The translations under genes and the position numbers were made by a program. Positions 42,457 through 51,688 of a stretch of 64,000 nucleotides of DNA are shown piece after piece. This DNA is from Sinomicrobium weinanense (lineage in GTDB: Bacteria; Bacteroidota; Bacteroidia; Flavobacteriales; Flavobacteriaceae): assembly GCF_018863395.1 (NCBI RefSeq), contig NZ_JAHKRR010000002.1:310001-374000 (forward strand), written 5' to 3'. Position 1 is the stretch's first letter, and each line of letters opens with the position of its first letter. The notes beneath the pieces were generated by a model. That model saw nothing but the letters and a program-made list of their open reading frames with translations. It was not told the DNA's origin and made no database searches.

Positions 42457-43923
42457 TTAGTGGTCTCCTGAAATGTGTAGAGATGATTTTGGTCCCCCCG
42501 AAAGCACCCGGTCCCGGTTTTCCCTTATCATGTCCAGAGCTATGTCCATTTCCCGCAGATGGGTCCGGAAACTCACAACGGCACAACGTATCCATAATTT
42601 TTCCCCAATCGTGGTAGACGACAGGAACACCCGTCCGTCTTCGTGCAGGGCCTTTATAAACGCTTCGTTTTTACGGTTATCCGGGTCGTCCGGTATACGG
42701 AATATCGCTACGGACAGATCAGGTGTTTTTCCTGTTTCAAACCCCATCGTTCCGGCCTTTTTATGAAAATAGCGGCATAACATCAGTTTTTCTTCCAGAT
42801 TTGCCCTGAACGGAGCCACTCCGTGGAGATGCAGCGGAAGCCACATCCGCAGTCCCCGGAAATGCCTGGACAGTTCCGGGCCGGAATCCGCAGGGTCGAT
42901 CTCATCCAGGCCATAAGCGTCTTTCATATAGGCGGCTTTATAAGAATTGGAGGCTAGCAGTGCATTGCGGTCGCGTATCAGTACCACACCCGAGCCATAG
43001 GGCATAAACAGGGTTTTATGCGGGTCCATCACCACGGAATCGGAACGTTCCATTCCTTTAAACCTGGCTTTAGCTTCTTCGACAAGGACAAAAAATCCGC
43101 CATAGGCCGCGTCGAGATGAAACCACATCCCGTATTCATCACGGATATCGGCAATCTCATCCAGCGGGTCTATGGCCCCGGTATCGGTCGTACCTGCTGT
43201 CGCTATGATAAGAAAGGGATGCAGGCCTTCGCGTTTATCCTCTTCTATTTGCTTTCTGAGTGCTATTACATCCATCCGGTAGTTGCCGTCCACAGGGATA
43301 GACCTGAGCACCGCTTCATACAGTCCCGTGGTATGCAAAGCCTTATGTATGCAATGGTGCACCTGTTCTGTAAAATAGATGGCCATTTTTCGCACGTTCG
43401 AAGCATTGATTCCGTAACGGTCCCTCGCCGCTTTTATAGCGATAAGATTAGCTATGGACCCTCCTGAAGTAAGGTTCCCGTGGGTCTCTTCCGGATAACC
43501 GACCACCGAGGCCAGCCACCGGATCATCTGGTTCCCGATCTCCACTGCCCCGGGGCTGGAATAGGCGATCCCGGCATAGCGGTTGGCAGCAGCAGCCAGC
43601 ATATCTGCCACGGCACTCGTCCAGAGTCCGCCACCCGGGATGTATCCCATATGCCGCCCGGAAGCGGAATTAATACCTGTGGCATCTACTTCATCCTTCA
43701 AAATATCGATAAGCTGCTCCAGGGATTTTCCCTCCTCGCCTATCTGAAGTGCCCTGAGTTTGTTAATTTCCCCGGTAGTGTATCCCGGAGCCCCGGGAAG
43801 GCTTTCCACGAAGTGCTCCACATAAGCATTGGCCTCTCTGACAATATCGTGCCTGGTCCCCGTATCGGGTTCGAGTTGCCGGGCTATATTTTCCAGTTCC
43901 TTTATTTTTTCCATGACAAGCAT
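42457..43923 (-). CDS. PLP-dependent amino-acid decarboxylase (group II)
   Basis: 488 residues. Group II decarboxylase fold: SGRHMGYIPGGGL, NLTSGGSIANL, ATAGTTDTGAIDPL, the substrate-side HLDAAYGG, and the PLP lysine in DPHKTLFMPYG. Resembles tyrosine/aromatic-amino-acid decarboxylases; the substrate is not decided. An in-frame ATG at 43914 (MEKIKELENI) may be the start. It lies between a DoxX gene and a thioredoxin gene, opposite a PLP-binding MocR regulator. Confidence 0.92.
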   Translation of the reverse strand: MLVMEKIKELENIARQLEPDTGTRHDIVREANAYVEHFVESLPGAPGYTTGEINKLRALQIGEEGKSLEQLIDILKDEVDATGINSASGRHMGYIPGGGLWTSAVADMLAAAANRYAGIAYSSPGAVEIGNQMIRWLASVVGYPEETHGNLTSGGSIANLIAIKAARDRYGINASNVRKMAIYFTEQVHHCIHKALHTTGLYEAVLRSIPVDGNYRMDVIALRKQIEEDKREGLHPFLIIATAGTTDTGAIDPLDEIADIRDEYGMWFHLDAAYGGFFVLVEEAKARFKGMERSDSVVMDPHKTLFMPYGSGVVLIRDRNALLASNSYKAAYMKDAYGLDEIDPADSGPELSRHFRGLRMWLPLHLHGVAPFRANLEEKLMLCRYFHKKAGTMGFETGKTPDLSVAIFRIPDDPDNRKNEAFIKALHEDGRVFLSSTTIGEKLWIRCAVVSFRTHLREMDIALDMIRENRDRVLSGGPKSSLHISGDH

Positions 43924-43993
43924 TTTTTGATCAGCGCAGCTTTTTCGCCACTGCTTCTTTCTTTATTCTGAATTCAGTTTCTAATTTACAATA

Positions 43994-44446
43994 CTAATTT
44001 TTATTTAAACCGGAATCTACACTCCACCTGCCGGACGATGCCATACCGGCCAGCAGGAAAGCCGCAGCACTGTCCACAAAAACACTGTAATCCAACGGGT
44101 TCTTTACCCCAAACGAATAAGCCATTGTCAGCGCAAATACCAGGGTGAGTATGGCCGCCCCGTATGCTGCCAGCCTTGTTTTATAGCCGATGAGCAACAG
44201 CATACCCAAAGCCGTTTCCAGCACTGTGGCGGATATCGCCAGAAAAGGGATCATCCCGGCCGGGGCAAAGGAATTGACCTGAGCCGTATATTCCAGGAAT
44301 CCATCCCATCCGGAAGATTGGCTCCCCCAAAGCCCCAGCCTGGAAAATACGGCCGAAAGGAATGTGGCAGCAAGGGCAAGCCGCAACAGGAAAATTGCAG
44401 TCGGTAATCGTCGATTTGAAGTTCCGGTGTTCTTTAAAGTTTCCAT
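43994..44446 (-). CDS. DoxX-family membrane protein
   Basis: 150 residues with four membrane helices (about 17-40, 62-85, 90-110, 125-145). FLLRLALAATFLSAVFSRLG and FLAISATVLETALGMLLLIG are the DoxX/TQO-small-like signature segments. Start ATG 44446 chosen because it leads directly into the first helix; the open frame beyond it to 44629 runs into the divergent MocR gene. Immediately divergent from the MocR regulator with an 81-base shared control region. Confidence 0.88.
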   Translation of the reverse strand: METLKNTGTSNRRLPTAIFLLRLALAATFLSAVFSRLGLWGSQSSGWDGFLEYTAQVNSFAPAGMIPFLAISATVLETALGMLLLIGYKTRLAAYGAAILTLVFALTMAYSFGVKNPLDYSVFVDSAAAFLLAGMASSGRWSVDSGLNKN

Positions 44447-44480
44447 GACTTGTATCTTTTTATACAAAAATATATCTTTA

Positions 44481-44525
44481 CTGGATGACATACTTAATCC
44501 AGAATCTATAATTAAACTCATCCAG
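44481..44525 (+). promoter_or_regulatory. CTGGAT/ATCCAG repeats between DoxX and MocR genes
   Basis: CTGGAT (44481-44486), ATCCAG (44497-44502) and a third ATCCAG (44520-44525) lie in the 81-base gap between divergent genes. An inverted pair plus a direct repeat is the arrangement reported for several MocR-type regulators, so this is the probable operator for both directions. Confidence 0.55.
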
Positions 44526-44527
44526 TT

Positions 44528-46000
44528 ATGGATTTTCTTCAGGAAATTACAACCATAGATCACAAGGCGGATACTCCCGTATACCTTCAGATCACCAATG
44601 CTTTTATTCACAACATCAGGTCCGGGCATTTCAGGAAAGGGGTCAAACTGCCGGGTTCGCGAAAAGTGGCGGCACTGTTAAAGGTCAACCGGATGACGGT
44701 GGTGGCAGCTTACGAGGAATTACAGGCCCAGGGCTGGATCGAAAAACGGCCTCAAAGCGGGACTTTTGTAAAAAATGAACTGCCTTTACTGTCCCCGGAG
44801 CGTATCGCAGAAAAAGAGGAACCCTATACGGTTCCGGAAAGCACCCATTTCAATTTTGATGAAAACCGTATTTTTCCCATCGTGTCTTCGGGGTTCCCTC
44901 CGGAAGGGAAACTGGTGTTCAATGATGGTTTTCCCGACCCCCGGCTCGCTCCCGTAGAAGCACTTCTGAGGAATATGAGAAGCCTGTCCCGCAGGGCTGT
45001 CCATAAGAAATACTTTATGTACGGCGGCTCACAAGGCACCCTGATTCTCCGTAAAACCTTGTCTGAACACCTGAGCGATACCCGTGGCCTGCCCGTAACT
45101 CCGGAAAATATCCTGATCACCAAAGGTTCGCAAATGGGCATATTTCTCGCTACATCCCTACTGATACAACCGGGGGAAGACATTATTATCGGCGAGCCCG
45201 GCTTTACCGGGGCAGAATTTGCTTTCCGGCAGTTAGAAGCCCGTATAAACCGCGTCCCGGTAGACGAGGATGGTATAGATGTAGAAGCCATTGAACGCCT
45301 TTGCCGGACAAAAACGATCCGCTTTGTATATGTTATTCCCCATCACCACAACCCTACTACGGTGACCCTCACTCCCGAAAGACGGATAAAACTGCTGGAA
45401 CTGGCCCTGGCCTATAAATTCGCCATTCTGGAGGATGATTACGATTACGACTTCCACTACGCCAGTAAGCCCATGATGCCCATGGCCAGCCTGGACAGGT
45501 ATGGAAGCGTTATCTATATCGGAACACTTACCAAAACCCTTGCCCCGGCGATCCGTATCGGGTTTATGGTTGCCCCGGAAAATTTTATCCGGTCGGCCAC
45601 TCACCTGAGAAAATCGATCGACGTACAGGGGGACAGCCTTATGGAAAATGCCATTGCCGAACTGTACAGGGAAGGTGCCATCGCCCGGCATATCAAGAGA
45701 TCCGTAAGACTTTACAGGGAGCGCAGAGACCACCTGTGCCGGCTTCTCCGGGAAGAACTCGGCAACAGTGTATCTTTTAAGATCCCCGACGGGGGAATGT
45801 CTGTCTGGACCACATTTCAGGGTGAAGATCTCACCACCATCTCCAAAAATGCCCGTGAAAAAGGCCTGATCCTCCCCGATGGCAAAGAACACGACACATC
45901 CTCTAAAAAATATAACGCTACACGGCTGGGGTTTGCTTCCCTGAATTTCGAGGAGCAGGAACAGGCTGTGGGGATATTGAAGGCTTTGATAAAAGTTTAA
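44528..46000 (+). CDS. MocR/PdxR-family transcriptional regulator
   Basis: 490 residues: an N-terminal GntR winged helix (PVYLQITNAFIHNIRSGHF, LPGSRKVAALLKVNRMTVV), a linker, and a fold-type-I aminotransferase domain with PLP lysine in GTLTKTLAPAIRIGF. MocR regulators sense PLP or amino-compound adducts. Its divergent neighbours are a DoxX gene and a PLP-dependent decarboxylase, so they are the likely targets. The stop abuts, with no spacer, the stop of the convergent gene at 46001. Confidence 0.94.
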   Translation: MDFLQEITTIDHKADTPVYLQITNAFIHNIRSGHFRKGVKLPGSRKVAALLKVNRMTVVAAYEELQAQGWIEKRPQSGTFVKNELPLLSPERIAEKEEPYTVPESTHFNFDENRIFPIVSSGFPPEGKLVFNDGFPDPRLAPVEALLRNMRSLSRRAVHKKYFMYGGSQGTLILRKTLSEHLSDTRGLPVTPENILITKGSQMGIFLATSLLIQPGEDIIIGEPGFTGAEFAFRQLEARINRVPVDEDGIDVEAIERLCRTKTIRFVYVIPHHHNPTTVTLTPERRIKLLELALAYKFAILEDDYDYDFHYASKPMMPMASLDRYGSVIYIGTLTKTLAPAIRIGFMVAPENFIRSATHLRKSIDVQGDSLMENAIAELYREGAIARHIKRSVRLYRERRDHLCRLLREELGNSVSFKIPDGGMSVWTTFQGEDLTTISKNAREKGLILPDGKEHDTSSKKYNATRLGFASLNFEEQEQAVGILKALIKV

Positions 46001-46372
46001 TTACTTATTGAAAGTCCGCTTGGAAAAATTCACCCAAAGCGAGCATCCTAGGGCAAGGACGGTAAAAATAAGGGTTAGCGTATTTACCAATCCTTCATCC
46101 GGGATCCAGCCTGTAATATAGCTTATAAGAAAGCTAATGTAACTCTCCGGCAGTTTATCATAGCCCATTTGAAATAAGACCCGGTAATGCCAATCGGTTA
46201 AAAAACAATACCCGAAGCCTTTCCAGAATCCCAATATTACCCACGAAAAAAGTGTGATGAGCAGGCTGAAAAGATGCCATTTTCGCCACCTGGGCACCAG
46301 CCATCCAAAGAGGTTGAACAGGACAAGCGCCGTGTGAAAGACCAGAAAAAAATAATGGGCCGGGTATAGCAT
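46001..46372 (-). CDS. DUF2784 membrane protein
   Basis: 123 residues, three or four hydrophobic segments. HTALVLFNLFGWLVPRWRKW, ITLFSWVILGFWKGFGYCFL and TDWHYRVL are the DUF2784 signature (H, W, GYC and TDWH conserved). Function unknown. Its TAA and that of the convergent MocR gene are directly adjacent (TAA|TTA), leaving no room for a terminator between them. Confidence 0.88.
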   Translation of the reverse strand: MLYPAHYFFLVFHTALVLFNLFGWLVPRWRKWHLFSLLITLFSWVILGFWKGFGYCFLTDWHYRVLFQMGYDKLPESYISFLISYITGWIPDEGLVNTLTLIFTVLALGCSLWVNFSKRTFNK

Positions 46373-46478
46373 AGAAATGAGATCAAAGGTTTTCTTTATG
46401 CTTAACGGAAAATTATTACATTTACTTTTCTCAGCAGGGAAGTGTTTATCCTTTCCCTAAAGTAAATAAACAACCGTT

Positions 46479-47567
46479 ATGAACTCAAAAACAATTGCGA
46501 ACGGTATTTTAAGGGCCGTGGCCATACTGGTTGGCATTGCCATACTGCTTCTTTTCCTGTACAAGATACAATCAGTACTCGTCTACATTGCCTTTGCCGT
46601 GGTCATATCGCTTATCGGCCGGCCGATAGTCCGCTTTTTTAAATATAAGCTAAAATTTGGGAACACCATTTCAGTGGTCATTGCCATGACGCTCCTCGTG
46701 GGTATCCTGGCCGGGCTTATTGCCATGTTTATCCCGCTTCTCATTCAACAGGGGCATAACCTTTCGTTGCTCAATATAAGTGAGCTTCAAAAAAACCTGG
46801 AAAACCTATACGGACAGATCACTGACTATTTTGCCCTGAGGCAGATAGACATTTCGCAAACCATAAAGGACTCCGATATCATGTCCAGGTTCAACCTTTC
46901 CGCCATCCCGGATTTCCTCAATTCCCTGATAGGCACTTTGGGAAGTTTTAGTATAGGGCTGTTTTCCGTGATCTTCATCTCCTTCTTTTTCCTGAAAGAC
47001 AGCCGGCTATTTGATGCTTCGGTGATCACCATCGTTCCCGACGGCAAGGAAGAAAGGGCCAAAAGGTCCATGGAAAAGATCAAGAATCTCCTTTCCAGAT
47101 ATTTTATCGGGCTGGTATTTCAGATCCTTATTCTTTTTATAATATACACGGTGGTTTTACTCATTTTCGGAATTCCGAATGCCATCGTCATTGCATTTCT
47201 CTGCGCCCTGTTGAACCTCATTCCATATATAGGTCCGCTTATCGGGGGGTTCCTGATGATCGTCCTTACCATGACCAGTAATCTGGGTGCCGATTTCAGC
47301 AGTGTAATACTCCCCAAAACCATTTATGTACTCATCGGTTTTATCATCGGTCAGCTTATCGATAATTTCTTTAGCCAGCCTTTTATTTTTTCCAACAGCG
47401 TTAAATCGCACCCCCTGGAAATCTTCCTGATCATTATCATCGGCGGGTTGCTTTTCGGGGTCACCGGAATGATCGTTGCCGTGCCCGCATACACGGCTAT
47501 AAAGGTCATTTTAAAGGAATTTTTAGCAGAAAACAAGATTGTAAAGTCGCTTACCAAAAATTTATAG
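46479..47567 (+). CDS. AI-2E-family transporter
   Basis: 362 residues with about eight membrane segments. The family segments FFLKDSRLFDASVI, ALLNLIPYIGPLIGGFL and IIIGGLLFGVTGMIVAVP are present. The family includes TqsA-like exporters and Na+/H+ antiporters; the substrate is not inferable. The next gene starts 7 bases after the stop, so the pair may be cotranscribed. Confidence 0.92.
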   Translation: MNSKTIANGILRAVAILVGIAILLLFLYKIQSVLVYIAFAVVISLIGRPIVRFFKYKLKFGNTISVVIAMTLLVGILAGLIAMFIPLLIQQGHNLSLLNISELQKNLENLYGQITDYFALRQIDISQTIKDSDIMSRFNLSAIPDFLNSLIGTLGSFSIGLFSVIFISFFFLKDSRLFDASVITIVPDGKEERAKRSMEKIKNLLSRYFIGLVFQILILFIIYTVVLLIFGIPNAIVIAFLCALLNLIPYIGPLIGGFLMIVLTMTSNLGADFSSVILPKTIYVLIGFIIGQLIDNFFSQPFIFSNSVKSHPLEIFLIIIIGGLLFGVTGMIVAVPAYTAIKVILKEFLAENKIVKSLTKNL

Positions 47568-47574
47568 CATTACT

Positions 47575-48768
47575 TTGAATAAATTAATTTTAAATACTGG
47601 TGTACAAAATTTTATATTAAAAAATAAGAATACTGACATCGTGTCACTCCTGCTAAAAAAGAGCCCTTTTGAGGGGGTGAGCATGAAGGAGGTTGCCAAT
47701 CAGGTTGAGGTCCGGAAAAAAGCCCTTAAAAAACTGCCTTTGTGGTACAACACCCCGAACATCTACTACCCTTCCAAACTGTCCATGGAGCAAACTTCTT
47801 CTGAAGTCACTGCAAAATACAAGGCGGGACTTACGGACGGAAAAAAGCTGATAGACCTCACCGGAGGTTTTGGTGTGGACTCCCTTTTTTTTGCCGAAAA
47901 GGTTGACCGTGTTTTTCATTGCGAAACCGACCCGGAACTGTCGGAGATCGCTTCCTATAATTACGAAATCTTCGGGGTAAAAAATATCACCACAATACCT
48001 GGTGACGGTGTCGATCACCTGAAAAGATCAGGCCAACAGTTCGACTGGATCTATGCCGACCCTTCCCGGAGAAATGACCGCAAGGGAAAAGTGTTTATGC
48101 TCCGGGACTGCCTGCCCGATATTCCCGCTCATCTGGACACGCTTTTCAGCCATTCGGAAAACATCCTTATCAAGACCTCCCCTATTCTCGATATTACGAG
48201 TGGCATTACCGAACTCCGGGATGTAAAAGAGGTTCATGTAGTCGCTGTAAAGAATGAAGTGAAGGAATTACTCTGGGTACTAAAAAAGGGATACCGGGGC
48301 GACATCCTCCTCCGGGCGGTAAACCTGGAAAAGGGAACAGAACAAACCTTCCGGTTTTACCGGGAAGAAGAAAACCGTGCAACCCCCGGACACATCCTGC
48401 CCCTGAAATACCTTTACGAACCGAATGCGGCCATTTTAAAAGCAGGAGGTTTTAAATCCCTTGCCGAAAAAACAGGACTGGGTAAATTACACCCTCATTC
48501 ACACCTCTATACTTCGGAGGAACTTCTAGAGAACTTTCCCGGAAGGGCATTCCGCATTACGGCCGTCTATCCTTACACCAAAAAGGTTCTCAAACCTGTG
48601 TTAAACAAGGGTAAGGCCAATATCACCATCCGGAACTTTCCCGAAAGTGTAGCACAGGTACGCAAAAAATTCAGTGTGCAGGATGGCGGCGATCGCTATT
48701 TGTTTTTTACAACCGACAGGAATGATGAAAAAATCGTGATAGCATGTGATAAAAATATACTAATTTGA
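47575..48768 (+). CDS. Class I methyltransferase with THUMP-like C-terminal domain
   Basis: 397 residues, TTG start, 7 bases after the AI-2E gene. An N-terminal helical region is followed by a SAM-binding domain: LIDLTGGFGVDSLFFAEKV (motif I) and IYADPSRR as a DPPY-like motif IV (DPSR). The C-terminal part (LKPVLNKGKANITIRNFPES, FFTTDRNDEKIVIAC) resembles the THUMP-like domain of bacterial class I methyltransferases of unknown target; an RNA target is probable but unproven. Confidence 0.88.
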   Translation: MNKLILNTGVQNFILKNKNTDIVSLLLKKSPFEGVSMKEVANQVEVRKKALKKLPLWYNTPNIYYPSKLSMEQTSSEVTAKYKAGLTDGKKLIDLTGGFGVDSLFFAEKVDRVFHCETDPELSEIASYNYEIFGVKNITTIPGDGVDHLKRSGQQFDWIYADPSRRNDRKGKVFMLRDCLPDIPAHLDTLFSHSENILIKTSPILDITSGITELRDVKEVHVVAVKNEVKELLWVLKKGYRGDILLRAVNLEKGTEQTFRFYREEENRATPGHILPLKYLYEPNAAILKAGGFKSLAEKTGLGKLHPHSHLYTSEELLENFPGRAFRITAVYPYTKKVLKPVLNKGKANITIRNFPESVAQVRKKFSVQDGGDRYLFFTTDRNDEKIVIACDKNILI

Positions 48769-48854
48769 TGATGAAGTGAAGATCAAAACGGCAATCAGCA
48801 ACGGGTAACAAAAAAAACAACTATGAACATTGAATCTTAAACCTTGAACCTACC

Positions 48855-49514
48855 ATGTTTAATTTCTTTAAAAAAAAGCAAGAGGACTACCCGGAATACT
48901 GGCAGGTCTACGAGCAAAGTTTCCGTGAAAAGGAAAAACAGGACATTGCAGACACCCGTTTTGTCGTTTTTGATACGGAAACCACCGGTTTCAATTATAA
49001 AACAGACCGGATATTGAGCATCGGTGCGGTCCCGGTAATACACAACACCATTTCTGTGCCGGATATCATGGAAATTTATATAAAACAGGATATGTTCAAC
49101 CCGGAAACGGTGAAGATACATGGCTTGCTCAGGGAGGACGGGCGTGTGGAGGCGATTGACGAGGAGAAAGCCATTCAACAGTTCCTCGCCTACATCAGCA
49201 ACGCCGTTCTCGTAGCCCATCACGTCCATTTCGACACCAGCATGATCAATGCCGCCCTTAAACGAATGGGACTCCCGAAATTAAAAAACAAAGTGCTCGA
49301 CACTTCCGTACTCTACAACCGTACCCGGATAACATCCAACCTCATAGACCGTAACAAAAACCACTCTCTGGACGAGCTGGCAGACGCCCTTAACATCTCC
49401 AAAAGCGACCGCCATACCGCCACAGGAGATGCTTATATTACAGCCGTTGCTTTCCTTAAAATACTGAGCAGACTGGAGAAAAAGGGGATTTATAAGAGCA
49501 GCAAATTATTTTAA
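48855..49514 (+). CDS. 3'-5' exonuclease (DnaQ/PolC epsilon-type)
   Basis: 219 residues. DEDDh exonuclease motifs: Exo I FVVFDTETTGFN, Exo II HHVHFDTSMIN, Exo III HTATGDAYITAV. The N-terminal 35 residues (MFNFFKKKQEDYPEYW) are extra to the core. It may act as a free-standing exonuclease or proofreading-like subunit. Intact, followed by a decayed toxin-antitoxin pair. Confidence 0.9.
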   Translation: MFNFFKKKQEDYPEYWQVYEQSFREKEKQDIADTRFVVFDTETTGFNYKTDRILSIGAVPVIHNTISVPDIMEIYIKQDMFNPETVKIHGLLREDGRVEAIDEEKAIQQFLAYISNAVLVAHHVHFDTSMINAALKRMGLPKLKNKVLDTSVLYNRTRITSNLIDRNKNHSLDELADALNISKSDRHTATGDAYITAVAFLKILSRLEKKGIYKSSKLF

Positions 49515-49572
49515 ATTACAGATACCCTGACCTTTATCTTAAAAATCGTATTTTTACAATAAAAGAACACCG

Positions 49573-49803
49573 ATAACAACAAAAGAAAGGCTGATAAATA
49601 AACCCCTAAAAACACTCTCCAGGCCCCCTGATGACAGGGTAAAGGAAGTGTATGATTTTGCGGGTTATATACTAAAAAAATATGAAGAAGGTATTTTGCA
49701 AAAAGGTATGGAGCAATTAATCGGTGACTCCAAGACTTTTGATTTCTTAAAGGAAGAGGAAGAGTTGTATTCCATCAAAGACCTTAAAGAAAGATTTAAA
49801 TGA
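49573..49803 (+). pseudogene. Antitoxin of a MazF-type pair, start codon lost
   Basis: In the frame ending at TGA 49801-49803 the sequence reads ITTKERLINKPLKTLSRPPD and then VKEVYDFAGYILKKYEEG, ending FDFLKEEEELYSIKDLKERF. This is a DUF2281-like antitoxin layout of about 76 residues. The codon where relatives would have ATG is ATA (49573-49575). The first in-frame alternatives are a GTG well inside the helix or a late ATG. The stop overlaps the toxin ATG (ATGA), the usual coupling. It is probably a decayed antitoxin, or initiates at a very rare ATA codon. Confidence 0.6.
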
Positions 49804-50122
49804 AAAAAGGAGACATTGCCCTTATCCCATTCCCCTTTACAGACTTAACCGGCAACAAAAACAGGCCTGCATTGGTATTGGTAAACAATGATATGGATAT
49901 AACAGTGGCTTTATTTCTACCCAGACCAAGTGGAAAGCAGATACCGATATCCTATTATTCCCGTCAAAGGAAAACGGAATCAAAAAAGAATCTTTAGTCA
50001 GGTTGTCTAAATTTGCAACTATTGACAAAGATCTTGTTATTGGCCGGCTCGGAACCATCGAAGATAAAACTATACGTTTAGTCAATCAAAATCTCAAAAA
50101 AATCTTAAATATAGATGAATAG
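49800..50122 (+). pseudogene. MazF/PemK-type toxin, frameshifted
   Basis: ATG 49800 reads MKKGDIALIPFPFTDLTGNK and RPALVLVNNDMDITVA, the MazF N-terminus. At about 49908-49910 one base is missing, and the visible frame then ends at 49997. In the other frame, from 49910, the protein continues as FISTQTKWKADTDILLFPSK, then LVRLSKFATIDKDLVIGRLG, to TAG 50120-50122. Restored length about 107, normal for MazF ribonuclease toxins. One deletion therefore explains the break, and the toxin is presumably inactive. Confidence 0.85.
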
Positions 50123-50151
50123 TTTTCTCCCCACCCCCCTTTTACATCTAT

Positions 50152-51588
50152 TCAGACATAAACCCAACGCACCAAAGTCAACGCCACAATAACAAGAAAG
50201 ACCACCGTAATTAAGTTCAGAAAAAAACCGGCCTTGACCATATCCGACATCTTAATATAACCGCTGGAAAACACAATGGCATTGGGCGGGGTAGATATAG
50301 GCATCATAAATGCACAGCTCGAAGCCAGCGCAACCGGGACTGCAAGGTACATAGGATTGATCTCAAGCGTCTTGGCAATTCCCAGTACAATAGGCATAAA
50401 AATAACTACCAGGGCCACATTGCTCATCAGTTCGGTGACATATAGCGTAAAGGCGGTAAGCAGGAAAATAAGCAACCATAAAGGCATGGTTCCGTCGCCT
50501 GCAATGGCGTTTCCTACAAACTCCACTATACCTGTACTTTCCAGCCCTTTGGCCAGGCATATCCCACCTCCGAAGAGCAGAAGTATGCCCCAGGGAAGTT
50601 TTTCGGTATGGCTCCAGCTCAGCACATATTCATGCCTGCGTATCTTTACCGGGAGGACAAACATTAAAAGTCCGCCGCCCATGGCTATAATGGTATCATT
50701 GAGATAATCCCCTCTCAGCAGGCCGTTGATCTGTGTTTTAAATACCCAGCAACAAGCCGTGATAAAAAACACGATGGCCACCAGTCTTTCGGCAAGGTTC
50801 ATTTTGCCAAGTTCATTAAGTTTTCGCTGAACCAGTCCTCCTGACCCTTCCAGCTTTCCCAGTCCGTGGGCAAAAAGTACCCGGGTAATCATCAGGTATG
50901 TGATCAGTAACAGTATAAAACAGACCGGGATCCCGATAAGCAGCCAGCGCCCGAATTCCACTTCCTGCTGATAGAACTCTTTCATAAACCCCACAAAAAC
51001 CACATTGGGCGGTGTACCGATAATGGTGGTCACTCCCCCGATATTGGCAGCATAAGCTATACTGAGCATAAGCCCCAGCTTAAACCTTCGGTATCCTTTT
51101 TCCTGCCCTTCCTGTTTTTCTTCTTCCAGGAGATCTACGATAGACAGGGCTATGGGCAACATCATTACGGCCGTAGCCGTATTGGATATCCACATGCTGA
51201 GAAAGGCCGTAGACAGCATAAACCCAAGAATAATACCGTTGGCATTGGTCCCGGTAATCTTCAATATATTCAGGGCGATACGACGATGCAGATTTTGCTT
51301 TTCCATGGCCAGGGCTATGAGAAACCCTCCCATAAAAAGAAAAACAATGGGACTGGCGTACGGGGCGGCAGCTTCTGCCATTGTGAAGATCCCGAATACC
51401 GGGTAGAGTACCAGGGGCAATAAAGCCGTTACAGGCAAAGGCACTGCATCCGTGATCCACCAGATCACCATCCAGGCGGCCAGTGCCACTACCTGCGGGG
51501 CCCCCGGTTCGAGGGTATCAAAACTCAGGGTAAGCAAGAGGATAATAAACAGTAACGGGCCGGAAATAAGCCCTATCACTTTTGCCAT
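50152..51588 (-). CDS. DASS/SLC13-family anion:Na+ symporter
   Basis: 478 residues, 11-12 membrane segments. The two SNT-type substrate/Na+ motifs are present as WISNTATAVMMLP and PISTPPNAIVFSSG, with the re-entrant-loop symmetry of VcINDY-like transporters (dicarboxylates, sulfate). Last gene of the minus-strand acetate region; a long imperfect inverted repeat separates it from acs. The anion transported is unproven. Confidence 0.92.
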   Translation of the reverse strand: MAKVIGLISGPLLFIILLLTLSFDTLEPGAPQVVALAAWMVIWWITDAVPLPVTALLPLVLYPVFGIFTMAEAAAPYASPIVFLFMGGFLIALAMEKQNLHRRIALNILKITGTNANGIILGFMLSTAFLSMWISNTATAVMMLPIALSIVDLLEEEKQEGQEKGYRRFKLGLMLSIAYAANIGGVTTIIGTPPNVVFVGFMKEFYQQEVEFGRWLLIGIPVCFILLLITYLMITRVLFAHGLGKLEGSGGLVQRKLNELGKMNLAERLVAIVFFITACCWVFKTQINGLLRGDYLNDTIIAMGGGLLMFVLPVKIRRHEYVLSWSHTEKLPWGILLLFGGGICLAKGLESTGIVEFVGNAIAGDGTMPLWLLIFLLTAFTLYVTELMSNVALVVIFMPIVLGIAKTLEINPMYLAVPVALASSCAFMMPISTPPNAIVFSSGYIKMSDMVKAGFFLNLITVVFLVIVALTLVRWVYV

Positions 51589-51620
51589 ATGATCTTACGG
51601 GTGTGCGGGTGTACGAGTAT

Positions 51621-51672
51621 ACGGGTGTGTGCGAATTACGGGTTATTACTACCCGAATACCCACACACCCGT
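51621..51672. terminator. Imperfect inverted repeat of ACGGGTGT words between acs and the DASS gene
   Basis: ACGGGTGTGTGCGAATTACG (51621-51640) and its imperfect reverse complement (51651-51672, ACCCGAATACCCACACACCC) form a stem of about 20 bp with a few mismatches. Further ACGGGTGT words extend from 51597. It starts a few bases after the acs stop in the direction of transcription, so probably an intercistronic terminator or attenuator. Confidence 0.6.
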
Positions 51673-51688
51673 AAACCCGAATACCCGG

